Below, piece by piece: positions 1 through 8,469 of a DNA stretch of 64,000 bases. The DNA lies in assembly GCF_001704615.3 (NCBI RefSeq), contig NZ_CP029397.2, positions 806,001 to 870,000 on the forward strand, read 5' to 3'. The first letter of the stretch is position 1. The number at the start of each line of letters is the position of its first letter. Below the pieces are notes generated by a model. The model saw only the letters and a list, made by a program, of their open reading frames with translations. It was not told the DNA's origin and did not search any database. The position numbers and the translations under genes are program-made. Source of the DNA: Acinetobacter defluvii (GTDB taxonomy: Bacteria > Pseudomonadota > Gammaproteobacteria > Pseudomonadales > Moraxellaceae).

Positions 1-1283
1 TTAATAAAAATAAGAAGGGGCTACGTTATTCCATGCATACGGGAACAGAAATTAATGATCAAATTCCCGACATAGAGGCAAATAGAGCAACTAAATCGAA
101 TATTTTTGGTAAAGGGTATGAAAATGGTCAGCTTGTAAGTATTGGCTGTTCATATAAAGGTAAAATTTGGGCAATGGATAGTGATTCTTTAGACCAGTGG
201 GTAGCATGGTGCAAAGGAGTGGGTACTAAAATACTAGACGATACTATTAATACAAATGATGTTATGAAAACAGCCATGCAAACTGAGGAGTTGGAAGAGT
301 TTCCAAATGTTCAGGTACTTGCTGTTGAATGGCCAATAGAAATTCTTAGAAAAAATGAATCGAAAATAATTGTTAAAACGACTAAATGGCAAGAATCATT
401 AATAAATTGTGACCTAATTTTTAGTGATGAGCAGAATTTAGATCTGAAAGAGCTTAAGTTCTGTTTAAGAACACAATATGGACTTAGTAAAATTTCCATG
501 AGGATTAAAAGTCGTGGAGAAGTAGTCTTCCATTCAGAAGATAGTCTGGAGATCAAAATAGGCGAACAATTATATTCAATTGCTGAGTTCTTTGAGGAAA
601 ATCCTCCGACGCTCTTTTTGAGAGATACTTCAATAATCGATGGTGGTTTTAGATATTACCCTAATGATAATTATGCTTACAAATATGACATTAATAATAC
701 GGAAGACTGGGACTGGCAGGGTGTTGATATATCCGTTGAATCACAAACAGAAAGTAAGCTAAAGCATTCAATTCAATATTCTACGATTAACAAAGTTATG
801 AATGACTATGATTTTATTTTTGATGATGATGGCGCAGGTGAAATTGCTGATATCGTCGCAATAAAGAATATTGATGATAATAAACTAATCATAGACTTAT
901 TCCATTGTAAATATTGTTCTAAAAAAGATGGAGTAGCTAAACCAGGTGCGAGAATTGATGATGTATACCAAGTTGTAGGGCAAGCAGAAAAAAGTGTTAA
1001 GTGGTTTGCAGATAAAGAAAGATTAATTTTGCGTTTAATGGAAAGAGAACGAGATCGTTTGAGCCAAGGTAAAGCTTCTAGAATCGATAAAGGAAAGTTC
1101 GAGGACTTAATCAACTTAGCAAAAATTGCAAGGTATGCTGACTTTCAGCTAGGTATTGCTATTGTTCAACCTGCAATTTCCAAAAAGAAGATTTCTGATG
1201 ATCAATTGACTGTGATTGGTGCTACGGCTGCATATATAGATGAAATTAGTGGTGTAAAGCTACGAGTAATAATTAACCAATAA
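1..1283 (+). CDS. 3' part of a helicase-like/PD-(D/E)XK nuclease-like protein (cut by window edge)
   Basis: The reading frame is open from base 3 with no stop, and the first in-frame ATG (33) has no ribosome-binding site, so the true start lies upstream. The visible 427 residues are probably the C-terminal region of a large protein. Around nt 835-920 there is a nuclease-like signature: a GEIADIV segment with a candidate acidic residue, then a hydrophobic strand ending DLFHCKY, where H-C-K stands in the (D/E)xK position. The segment GCSYKGKIWA near nt 145-175 resembles a region I associate with large DEAD/DEAH restriction-type helicases; no helicase motif lies inside the window, so that part is inference. 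A cytoplasmic DNA-acting defence role is plausible. The gene is AT-rich, like the next one, and unlike the core genes to the right. Confidence 0.5.
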   Translation, partial: NKNKKGLRYSMHTGTEINDQIPDIEANRATKSNIFGKGYENGQLVSIGCSYKGKIWAMDSDSLDQWVAWCKGVGTKILDDTINTNDVMKTAMQTEELEEFPNVQVLAVEWPIEILRKNESKIIVKTTKWQESLINCDLIFSDEQNLDLKELKFCLRTQYGLSKISMRIKSRGEVVFHSEDSLEIKIGEQLYSIAEFFEENPPTLFLRDTSIIDGGFRYYPNDNYAYKYDINNTEDWDWQGVDISVESQTESKLKHSIQYSTINKVMNDYDFIFDDDGAGEIADIVAIKNIDDNKLIIDLFHCKYCSKKDGVAKPGARIDDVYQVVGQAEKSVKWFADKERLILRLMERERDRLSQGKASRIDKGKFEDLINLAKIARYADFQLGIAIVQPAISKKKISDDQLTVIGATAAYIDEISGVKLRVIINQ

Positions 1284-1888
1284 TATTTTTTAGCTCAATT
1301 ATTTTATTATTAACGGATTGATTGGTGACCAAAAAAATTGTCACCAATCTAACTCAAAGGTGTCTATAAAATTAGTGGCTATTCAGCCAATTTATAGAAC
1401 AGGATTTAGTGTAACAAGCATTGAACGTGGATATGACCAAGTTAATGCATTAATAAATAAAAAACTCATAGAGTTATACCCACATCACAACCCTAGAAAA
1501 ACACCATGACAGTTTATGTGTCGCACAATCGTCACACAACATAAGGCTTGTTATTACGAGATTTTTAGATTCAATAACTCTAAGCATTGGACTGCTCCCA
1601 ATATCCTAGACATGAGATAGCCTCATTTTGACGTTACCTTAAATGCTTTTGTCTCATCTCGTGGAAAATCGAATGATGCCTAGTAGCCCAATTGCAAACA
1701 TCTCAATTTAATCAAACACAGCATATTTCATTCTATATACTTTGTAGCTCCTCCCTTTAATCCTTTCCTTCTTTATATGCGGTAGAGTATTGTTGGCTAT
1801 TCAGAGAGAAATTTAAAATATTTACTTTGAGCCTGAAATTTAATTTATATAGTATAAACAGTATATTAAGTTGTTTTAAGAGAGTTTT
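1284..1888. other. 605-bp intergenic region between the two accessory genes
   Basis: No convincing gene is seen. The region holds a perfect inverted repeat at 1320-1349 and an unsupported 63-codon frame at 1318-1509. The final 60 bases, AT-rich with TATA-like runs around 1847-1860, probably carry the promoter of the 1488-residue gene. Its length argues that the two accessory genes are separate transcription units or that something was deleted between them. Confidence 0.5.
1320..1349. repeat. perfect 10-bp inverted repeat
   Basis: Arms GATTGGTGAC (1320-1329) and GTCACCAATC (1340-1349) are exact complements around a 10-nt A-rich spacer. It lies 37 bp after the stop of the partial upstream gene. 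No T-run follows on either strand, so it is a poor rho-independent terminator. It could be an mRNA 3'-end stem or a protein-binding palindrome. Confidence 0.6.
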
Positions 1889-4800
1889 ATGTTTGATTTT
1901 TCTTCTATTAAATCAATTGATGCAAGTGGACCGAGAGGTGCATTTGAAGAGCTTATGTGTCAACTAGCTCAATTAGAACAATTTACTGGCTTTAATGAGT
2001 TTAGAAGAGTTGAAGGTGCTGGTGGTGATGGGGGACTTGAGGCTTATTGGTTACTTGAGACTGGAGAAAAAATTGGGTATCAAGCCAAGTACTTTCTTAA
2101 GAGTGGCGGAATTGATTGGTCTCAAATCAATGGATCTGTAGAGGAAGCTTTTAATAATCATTCAAAGTTAACCAAATATGTTATTGCTGTTGCATGTGAT
2201 TTGACTGATGTAACAGGTAAGCGAGGAAAGACAGGATGGGAGCATTGGAAAAATTGGAGTAAACAATGGAGTGATAAATATAAAAAGCCTTCTGGCGAAT
2301 CAGTCGAGTTCGAGATATGGACCGCAAGTGAACTTTCTAGTCGATTAATGCAGCCAGAATATGCGGGTTTAGTCAAATATTTTTTTGGAAAAACTTCTTT
2401 AACTCCTGAATGGTTTAGAACTAAATTAGATGAATCTTTAGCTACTTTAGATGAGCGTTACACACCAGAGCACCATGTTAATGTTGAAGTTGAGATGGTA
2501 TTTCATGCTCTTTCAAGATCTGAAGATATTTTTAATCAAGTATATGCTTTTAAAGAAAAAATTTATAATTGGGAGTTCTTAACCCAAGTTTTATACAAGG
2601 TAAACAATTTTACTTTTGATGAACAATTAATAACTAAAATTTACCAGCATAAGAGTGATTTTCTAAAAATATTCGATGAAATTAATGTATCGGAGTACAA
2701 CCATTGGGATATAAATAAGTGGTCTGATTTGACTTCCAACTTTTTAAACATAGTAGTGCAATTGGAGAATATATTTGGGTATAACCATAAGCATGAAAAC
2801 TATTATAGTTTAAGGCAAATCTACCAAAATCTCAGTTACCTTGAGGGAATTTTAAATGACTTTAAAAGTCTAATTAATAATAAATATTTTAAATGTATCA
2901 ATAGTAACGTTGCTTTAATTCATGGATCAGCAGGAACTGGAAAAAGTCATCTTCTAGCAAAAGGAACATTAAGTGCACTTAAAGAAAATCATCCTGCTAT
3001 CCTTATGCTAGGTCAAAATTTCAACGATGAGGCTTTTGGAATACAGATTTCAAAAATATTGGAATTACCAGATTTTACTCTAGATGATTTTTTATCAGCT
3101 ATGGACGTAGCTGGGAAAGTAAATCGCCGAAAATCGCTCATTACAATTGATGCTATTAATGAAGGCATAGGATGTAGATTTTGGTCAAATAATTTGTCTA
3201 TTTTTTTATCCAAGTTGAAAAAATATAAGAACTTGTGTTGTATTGTTTCATGTAGAAAAGAATATTTTCACTTAGCGGTATCTGAGAGTTTAAGAAAATG
3301 TCACCCTACTTTTGAAATAAAAGGTTTTTCAACTTATGAGGAACAAGTGAATGCAGCTAAAGTTTATTTAGATAAGTTTAATATTGCTAGACCAAGCACT
3401 CCTTGGTTAGCCCCCGAGTTTGTTAATCCCTTATTTTTAAGGTCACTTTGTAACTCATTAAAACAGAATAACCAAACAGAAATTCCTACTGGATTACAGG
3501 GTTCGACGAAATTGCTTAGATACTATATGGAAAGTATTTCTAAATATATAGAAAATAAGGAATCAATAACTAGTAGTTTATGGCAATTATTTGGTCGAAC
3601 TCTTAAAAGCTTAGCTGGTCAAATGTTTTTAATGCGTCGTGATTATTTATCGATTGATGAATGTCATGGCTTAGTTAATCAAACTTTTCATCAAGTCATC
3701 TTAAGAACTGAAAGTTCGTGGTTAGATGTGTTTTTAAATAATGGCCTCTTAAGAAATGATCCTAACCCTAATAAATTAGATGAATTTGATAGTGATCATG
3801 TTATTAGATTTACTTTCCAACGTTTTCAAGATCACTTCATGGCTGAGAAATTTATAGAATGCCAAACAAATATTCATAAGATGTTTGAGTTTTCTGATAA
3901 TCAATTTCTTTTTGAAAATGGAGTAATAAATTGGAATTGGAGAGGGTTATTTTCTGCTTTAGCATTTATATTGCCTGAAAAGCATCAACTAGAATTAGTT
4001 GATGTTCTTCCTTCCACAGTAAATAGTAATTGGTGGGACGAATGGGATATTCAAGAATCTTTCGTTGATAGTATACAATGGCGTTCAAGAGATGCTTTCT
4101 TTGATAGATCTCGCGAACTACTCAATAAATTAACTTATCAAGACCCACTAGATGTTTTAATTAAAATTTCTACAGCTGATCATCCTTGGAATGCTGAGTT
4201 CTTGAACTCGAAGTTACTGCCATTGAGCATGCCTGTAAGGGATTCATTTTGGACCGTATGGGTTAATCAGCAGTCAAGTGAAAGTGATTCAACAGTAGGT
4301 ATTTTGTTAGATTGGTGTTTGAAAGGCCAACAACGTGGCATTAAAACGTATAACCAGTATTTGGCTAGCTTAGCTATATGTTGGATTTTTTCTTCAAGTA
4401 ATAGATCAATTCGTGATAATGCAACAAAATCTTTAACTCAATTATTTTGTATAAATCCAGATTTATTTCCACAGCTTTTAGATAATTTTATAAAGGTTGA
4501 TGACCTTTATATTCTCGAGAGACTTTTAGCAGCAGCATATGGAGCATGTTGTATAAATTCTGATACTTGCGTAATCAATAGATATTCAAGAAAAATTTTC
4601 GATTTAATTTTTTTCAATAATACTCCGCCTTATGGGACACTCCTTCGAGATTATGCTTTAGGTGTCATTGAATTGGGAGATTATCTAGGTTGTCTTGATA
4701 GCGATATTAATTTAAATATTGCTAAACCTCCTTATAACTCTCCTAAGCCAAAATTCAATATCACTAAGAATAAGATTGAAAGATTAGCTAAATACTCTGG

Positions 4801-6355
4801 TTGTGAGGCAATTTTTTGGTCGGCTGCTCAGAATATGGGAGATTTCTCAAATTATGAAATTTGGCCAAGAGTGAGAGAGTTTATTAAAGTACCTTTGACA
4901 AAAAAAGTTTCTTTAACCAAACGTCAGAGAATTTCAAATTTTAGTAATGTCATTCAAGGTTTAGGTGGCAAAATTTCAAAAGAGTTTGAAGAATTACAGC
5001 GGGTACTTAATCCTTATCAATATGGAATTTCAAGTATAGAGGATATATTCAAAGAGTCTCCTGCTGTACCTCAGGAGAAGCTAATACAATGGGAAATAGA
5101 TAAGAAAATCCAGAAAGATAAATTTTTAAAGCTATTAAATGATCGATTAAAAGCAGAAGCATTTGAAATAATTCCTTTGCTATTCAGTAATGATAGGGAT
5201 CCTCTAGATGAAAGAGGATTTGATAAAAATTTAGTTTGTAATTGGGTAGCTTATAGAGCCTATAGATATGGTTGGACAGCTAAACTTTTCCCCCGTGATA
5301 GAAGTATGGGGGATTCCTCTCGACAACGTGCTTTGACAGAAAGAGTAGGTAAAAAATATCAGTGGTTAGCACTAGAGGAATTACTTTCCCGATTAGCCGA
5401 TAATTTTTGGATAAGTGAGGATTACTCGGAGAGTGTACCAAGAGTATACGTCAATCCATTATCTCTTGGATTTCAAAGAGACATTGATCCAACTATTTTA
5501 TTTGATTTACAACAGTTAAGTAGTAATAAAGTTAAAGATATGCAGGAATTTGAACCTTTTATAACTTTGGAAAATACAGATGAAAAAGATTTGCTTGAAT
5601 TCCCTTTTAACAAGGATCTCACTTTAAATATTAATAAATTGCCCTTTAGGCAGTGTAAAAATGGTGAAAAATGGTTAGTACTCTATGAGCACCAATCTGT
5701 AAAAGAGAAGTATCCTGAGGGAGTTGGTATGCATGGGTTAAGACGTGAAGAATTTAGATTTCTTGTTACTGTCTTAGCTAATAAATCTCAAGCTAGCTCA
5801 ATTGCAAATTTTATTTTAGATAAAGGTCTTAGAGGTATCGATACATACATTCCAGATATAACTGACCAAGCTTACTTTTTAGAGAATCCTTGGCGAAATA
5901 CATGGGATCAAAACAAATTTGAAACCTCATCATGGAATGTGCCAGAAAATGCCAGTTATGCTCGGTGTTTAAATAATTTCATCTGGGAATCTCATTTAGA
6001 TGCATCCATATCAGATGGTGTCAATTTAAATTTGCCTACACCTTGGGTTTGTCATGAACTAAATCTTAATTTTAATAAAGACTCTTTAACATGGGATGAC
6101 CATGAAGGTAATGTAGTAATAAGGAATATTAGTTTTGAGGCAAATACATGTACTTTGTTGAATTATAAAGCTGCGGAAAAATTCTTTAACGAAGATAAAA
6201 CTTTTATATCTATCTATCTCTCTGAAAGGGGGGCTTGGCTCAAAGGAAGTAATGGAAATGTTTCATGGGTAAGGGTTGAGGGCGTATGTTGGAAAAATGG
6301 AACAAGAGTTTTCGAGAAAACTAAAATAAAAGAAACAAGAAAAAATACGGAATGA
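1889..6355 (+). CDS. PD-(D/E)XK nuclease - STAND NTPase protein, candidate Avs-like anti-phage gene
   Basis: A 1488-residue multidomain protein. Residues 1-170 look like an Mrr/restriction-type nuclease: E20-E21, then GAGGDGGLE (D47), then YQAKY with Q65-x-K67, the usual D...(E/Q)xK core. A P-loop GSAGTGKS lies near residues 345-352 and a Walker B-like LITID near 416-420, followed by several hundred residues typical of STAND/NACHT-like ATPases. The last ~900 residues contain no motif I can name and would be the sensor in an Avs-type architecture. STAND proteins with this order (effector nuclease, NTPase, long C-terminal sensor) are known to recognise phage proteins and then cut DNA. The start follows AGAGAG. 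The gene ends in a shared bidirectional terminator before nrdB. The Avs family assignment is inference. Confidence 0.7.
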   Translation: MFDFSSIKSIDASGPRGAFEELMCQLAQLEQFTGFNEFRRVEGAGGDGGLEAYWLLETGEKIGYQAKYFLKSGGIDWSQINGSVEEAFNNHSKLTKYVIAVACDLTDVTGKRGKTGWEHWKNWSKQWSDKYKKPSGESVEFEIWTASELSSRLMQPEYAGLVKYFFGKTSLTPEWFRTKLDESLATLDERYTPEHHVNVEVEMVFHALSRSEDIFNQVYAFKEKIYNWEFLTQVLYKVNNFTFDEQLITKIYQHKSDFLKIFDEINVSEYNHWDINKWSDLTSNFLNIVVQLENIFGYNHKHENYYSLRQIYQNLSYLEGILNDFKSLINNKYFKCINSNVALIHGSAGTGKSHLLAKGTLSALKENHPAILMLGQNFNDEAFGIQISKILELPDFTLDDFLSAMDVAGKVNRRKSLITIDAINEGIGCRFWSNNLSIFLSKLKKYKNLCCIVSCRKEYFHLAVSESLRKCHPTFEIKGFSTYEEQVNAAKVYLDKFNIARPSTPWLAPEFVNPLFLRSLCNSLKQNNQTEIPTGLQGSTKLLRYYMESISKYIENKESITSSLWQLFGRTLKSLAGQMFLMRRDYLSIDECHGLVNQTFHQVILRTESSWLDVFLNNGLLRNDPNPNKLDEFDSDHVIRFTFQRFQDHFMAEKFIECQTNIHKMFEFSDNQFLFENGVINWNWRGLFSALAFILPEKHQLELVDVLPSTVNSNWWDEWDIQESFVDSIQWRSRDAFFDRSRELLNKLTYQDPLDVLIKISTADHPWNAEFLNSKLLPLSMPVRDSFWTVWVNQQSSESDSTVGILLDWCLKGQQRGIKTYNQYLASLAICWIFSSSNRSIRDNATKSLTQLFCINPDLFPQLLDNFIKVDDLYILERLLAAAYGACCINSDTCVINRYSRKIFDLIFFNNTPPYGTLLRDYALGVIELGDYLGCLDSDINLNIAKPPYNSPKPKFNITKNKIERLAKYSGCEAIFWSAAQNMGDFSNYEIWPRVREFIKVPLTKKVSLTKRQRISNFSNVIQGLGGKISKEFEELQRVLNPYQYGISSIEDIFKESPAVPQEKLIQWEIDKKIQKDKFLKLLNDRLKAEAFEIIPLLFSNDRDPLDERGFDKNLVCNWVAYRAYRYGWTAKLFPRDRSMGDSSRQRALTERVGKKYQWLALEELLSRLADNFWISEDYSESVPRVYVNPLSLGFQRDIDPTILFDLQQLSSNKVKDMQEFEPFITLENTDEKDLLEFPFNKDLTLNINKLPFRQCKNGEKWLVLYEHQSVKEKYPEGVGMHGLRREEFRFLVTVLANKSQASSIANFILDKGLRGIDTYIPDITDQAYFLENPWRNTWDQNKFETSSWNVPENASYARCLNNFIWESHLDASISDGVNLNLPTPWVCHELNLNFNKDSLTWDDHEGNVVIRNISFEANTCTLLNYKAAEKFFNEDKTFISIYLSERGAWLKGSNGNVSWVRVEGVCWKNGTRVFEKTKIKETRKNTE

Positions 6356-6384
6356 AAAAATAGAGCCATTAGGCTCTATTTTTT
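6355..6384. terminator. bidirectional rho-independent terminator
   Basis: A perfect 13-bp stem (6355-6367 with 6372-6384) with a 4-nt loop. It has six As at the left foot and six Ts at the right, so it can end both the nuclease-STAND gene on the plus strand and nrdB on the minus strand. Confidence 0.85.
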
Positions 6385-6469
6385 ATGCTTTAGCATAGCT
6401 GATTAAATTTGTAACAGTCTTGAAATATGTGTCAAAAATCTCGCATTATCTGTCATTCAGCGACTTAAC

Positions 6470-7753
6470 TTACCAACTTAATGCACCACCAGTTTGATAA
6501 TCAGTGACACGTGTTTCAAAGAAATTCTTCTCTTTACGCAAGTCCATCATTTCCGACATCCACTGGAATGGATTGTTCACTCCTGAGAACTGTTCAGGTA
6601 GTCCTAGTTGCGCTAAGCGACGGTTACAAATGAATTTCAAGTACTCTTCCATCATTGCAGCATTCATACCCAATACGCCACGAGGCATGGTGTCACGCGC
6701 ATATTCGATCTCAAGTACTGTGCCTTCAAGAATCATTTGAATAATTTCTTCTTGGAACTCAGCTGTCCAAAGGTGTGGATTTTCGATCTTGATTTGGTTG
6801 ATCATGTCGATACCAAAGTTCAAGTGCATCGATTCATCACGTAAGATGTATTGGAACTGTTCAGCAACACCATTCATCTTGTTACGACGACCCATTGACA
6901 AGATTTGGCTGAAACCACAGTAGAAGAAGATCCCTTCAAGTACACAATAGAATGCGATCAAGTTACGCAGTAAGATTTGATCATTCTCAGGTGTTCCTGT
7001 TTTAAATGTAGGATCACTTAAAGACTGCGTATATTTCAAGCCCCATGCTGCTTTACGTGCAACTGATGGAACTTCACGGTACATGTTGAAGACTTCGCCT
7101 TCGTCCATACCTAAAGATTCGATACAGTATTGGTAAGCATGGGTATGAATTGCTTCTTCAAATGCTTGACGTAAAATATATTGGCGACATTCTGGATTGG
7201 TAATATGACGGTAAATCGCAAGTACCAAGTTGTTTGCAACCAATGAATCCGCAGTTGAGAAGAAACCAAGTGAACGCATTACAATGGTACGTTCATCTTC
7301 AGTTAAACCATTTTCAGACTTCCAAAGTGCGATGTCATGGTTCATATTGACTTCTTGTGGCATCCAGTGGTTTGCACATCCATCAAGATATTTTTGCCAA
7401 GCCCATTCGTATTTGAATGGTACAAGTTGGTTTAAGTCAGCACGGCAGTTGATCATCGCTTTATCATCAACTTGGACACGCTGCGCACCCATTTCCAGCT
7501 CTTCTAAGCCAGGTGCTACGTCTAATTTTTCTAAAGCGTCAGATGCTCTTGCCAACGAATCGGTTGGATTTGTTGATCGTGTTGAATGGGTTCCAGTGGA
7601 TTGTGCAGTTGCCAAATTCTGCGATGATTGCTGTGCATCAGGTACCACTTGCGAATCAGTCGTTTTTTTCGGTTCGACGGGCGCAGGCTGGTGAGCTTGT
7701 GCAGCTTGTTTCGGTTCATCATCTTCAAAATCGTCCCAACTTAGGATAGACAT
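6470..7753 (-). CDS. nrdB: Ribonucleoside-diphosphate reductase, class Ia beta subunit (R2)
   Basis: NrdB carries the di-iron/tyrosyl radical cofactor that starts ribonucleotide reduction together with NrdA in the cytoplasm. The diagnostic segments are present: the ligand helix [12 protein letters not shown] and the second ligand helix [14 protein letters not shown]. The first ~90 residues are a low-complexity Q/A/P/T-rich extension before the conserved fold, making 427 residues against about 375 for E. coli R2. The C-terminal tail that docks into R1 is present. The gene reads toward the accessory segment and is separated from nrdA by two tiny genes and a candidate sRNA, so it probably has its own promoter. 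Confidence 0.96.
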   Translation of the reverse strand: MSILSWDDFEDDEPKQAAQAHQPAPVEPKKTTDSQVVPDAQQSSQNLATAQSTGTHSTRSTNPTDSLARASDALEKLDVAPGLEELEMGAQRVQVDDKAMINCRADLNQLVPFKYEWAWQKYLDGCANHWMPQEVNMNHDIALWKSENGLTEDERTIVMRSLGFFSTADSLVANNLVLAIYRHITNPECRQYILRQAFEEAIHTHAYQYCIESLGMDEGEVFNMYREVPSVARKAAWGLKYTQSLSDPTFKTGTPENDQILLRNLIAFYCVLEGIFFYCGFSQILSMGRRNKMNGVAEQFQYILRDESMHLNFGIDMINQIKIENPHLWTAEFQEEIIQMILEGTVLEIEYARDTMPRGVLGMNAAMMEEYLKFICNRRLAQLGLPEQFSGVNNPFQWMSEMMDLRKEKNFFETRVTDYQTGGALSW

Positions 7754-7894
7754 ATCAATTCTCTCTTCGTTGCTTTATATCTTTTATTTAGACATCTCAA
7801 CTTGAGATATCCCACTATACGCTCAATTTGTGTAAGTAAAATTAAGTTTTACCAATCATTGTTTTGTTCTTGTTCGAAAGAACAAATACTTCAA

Positions 7895-8026
7895 TCATTT
7901 ATGGTGCTTACGTTTTTGTTGCTTACGAATGGCAAAAAATGCGTAGAGCGCAGGCACATAAAAAATTAAAAAGGCTAAGATTAGTGCAATTACGCCTAAC
8001 TCATAGTTATGACTTAAATGAAACAT
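7895..8026 (-). CDS. 43-residue single-pass membrane protein
   Basis: A short open frame MFHLSHNYELG... ending in a basic tail RKQQKRKHHK. One hydrophobic segment (about residues 11-33) is followed by positively charged residues, the pattern of a small inner-membrane protein with its C-terminus in the cytoplasm. The ATG has AAAAGGAC about 6 bases upstream. It lies between nrdB and another tiny gene in the same direction. I do not recognise a named family. The clean ribosome-binding site, amphipathic organisation and stop right after the basic tail support a real gene. Confidence 0.65.
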   Translation of the reverse strand: MFHLSHNYELGVIALILAFLIFYVPALYAFFAIRKQQKRKHHK

Positions 8027-8081
8027 CTCTTAGTCCTTTTGGGTCTTGAGAACTTTAAAAATGAAAGTTCAAGTTTTTAAA

Positions 8082-8204
8082 TCATTTTTTAGATGATTTA
8101 GTTGGCTTTACTGTCTCAATCACTGTAGTTTTGGGATGCTTTTTTGCATATTCCAAAGTTACATATTGACCTGTGATTGCACTTCGAGCCATTTTATTTG
8201 CCAT
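8082..8204 (-). CDS. 40-residue basic small protein (SAITGQYV...HPKTTV type)
   Basis: The frame encodes MANKMARSAITGQYVTLEYA followed by KKHPKTTVIETVKP and a lysine-rich end. Short proteins with a SA.TG.YV...A..HP.TTV core recur in many bacteria and phages without an established function. The ATG at 8204 is preceded by TGAGGT about 11 bases upstream; a second in-frame ATG lies at 8192. It is soluble and strongly basic, with no membrane segment. It sits 55 bp upstream of the 43-residue membrane protein on the same strand, so the two may be co-transcribed. Confidence 0.65.
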   Translation of the reverse strand: MANKMARSAITGQYVTLEYAKKHPKTTVIETVKPTKSSKK

Positions 8205-8254
8205 GAGCAAGTACCTCATTGATACAAAAATCAAGATGACTGTTACTGGCTCGA

Positions 8255-8377
8255 AAGATAATTCAGTGCTAGAATCAGCATCGCATTCACATATGCCAGC
8301 CTCGTTGTGACCATCTTGGTATCACGTCGAGATTGAAAGCCTTCTAGTTAGTTTTGCCGACGCTAGAGGGCTTTTTT
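8255..8377 (+). ncRNA. candidate intergenic small RNA
   Basis: The space between nrdA and the 40-residue gene ends on the plus strand in a strong terminator (8338-8377), but no plus-strand coding frame leads into it. A GATAAT hexamer near 8260 could be a -10 box. Inside lies a second imperfect hairpin around GTGACCATCTTGGTATCAC (near 8306-8324). A terminator with no gene before it is the usual mark of a small RNA. The 5' end is a guess and the family is unknown to me. Confidence 0.45.
8338..8377 (+). terminator. rho-independent terminator of the candidate sRNA
   Basis: Stem AGCCTTCTAG (8338-8347) with CTAGAGGGCT (8363-8372), one G-T wobble, followed by six Ts. It points on the plus strand, away from all annotated coding genes in this interval. 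Confidence 0.75.
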
Positions 8378-8390
8378 ATTGCCTAAATTT

Positions 8391-8466
8391 ATAATCCCCC
8401 TAAATCCCCCTTTGTTAAGGGGGATTTTCTCCCTCCTTTGAAAAAGGAGGGTCGGGGAGGATTAAA
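8391..8466. repeat. intergenic palindromic repeat with two nested hairpins
   Basis: Two G/C-block hairpins, AATCCCCCTT/AAGGGGGATT (8403-8426) and CCCTCCTTT/AAAGGAGGG (8431-8451), are enclosed by an outer TAATCC/GGATTA pairing. Elements with this CCCCC/GGGGG plus CCCTCC/GGAGGG layout are, as I recall, scattered between genes in Acinetobacter. Here it starts 4 bp beyond the nrdA stop and may act as its transcription end or mRNA-stabilising structure. Confidence 0.7.
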
Positions 8467-8469
8467 AAA

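Noticed and set aside
1318..1509. 63-codon plus-strand frame after the first accessory gene
   Set aside because: It starts inside the inverted repeat, has no ribosome-binding site and no recognisable motif, so it is not reported as a gene.
7866..7884. TTGTTC-GAAA-GAACAA hairpin as terminator of the 43-residue gene
   Set aside because: It lies after the stop on the minus strand but lacks any T-run; left unassigned.
7754..7894. NrdR box upstream of nrdB
   Set aside because: Only half-site matches such as CCACTATAC were found; no paired site with the right spacing.
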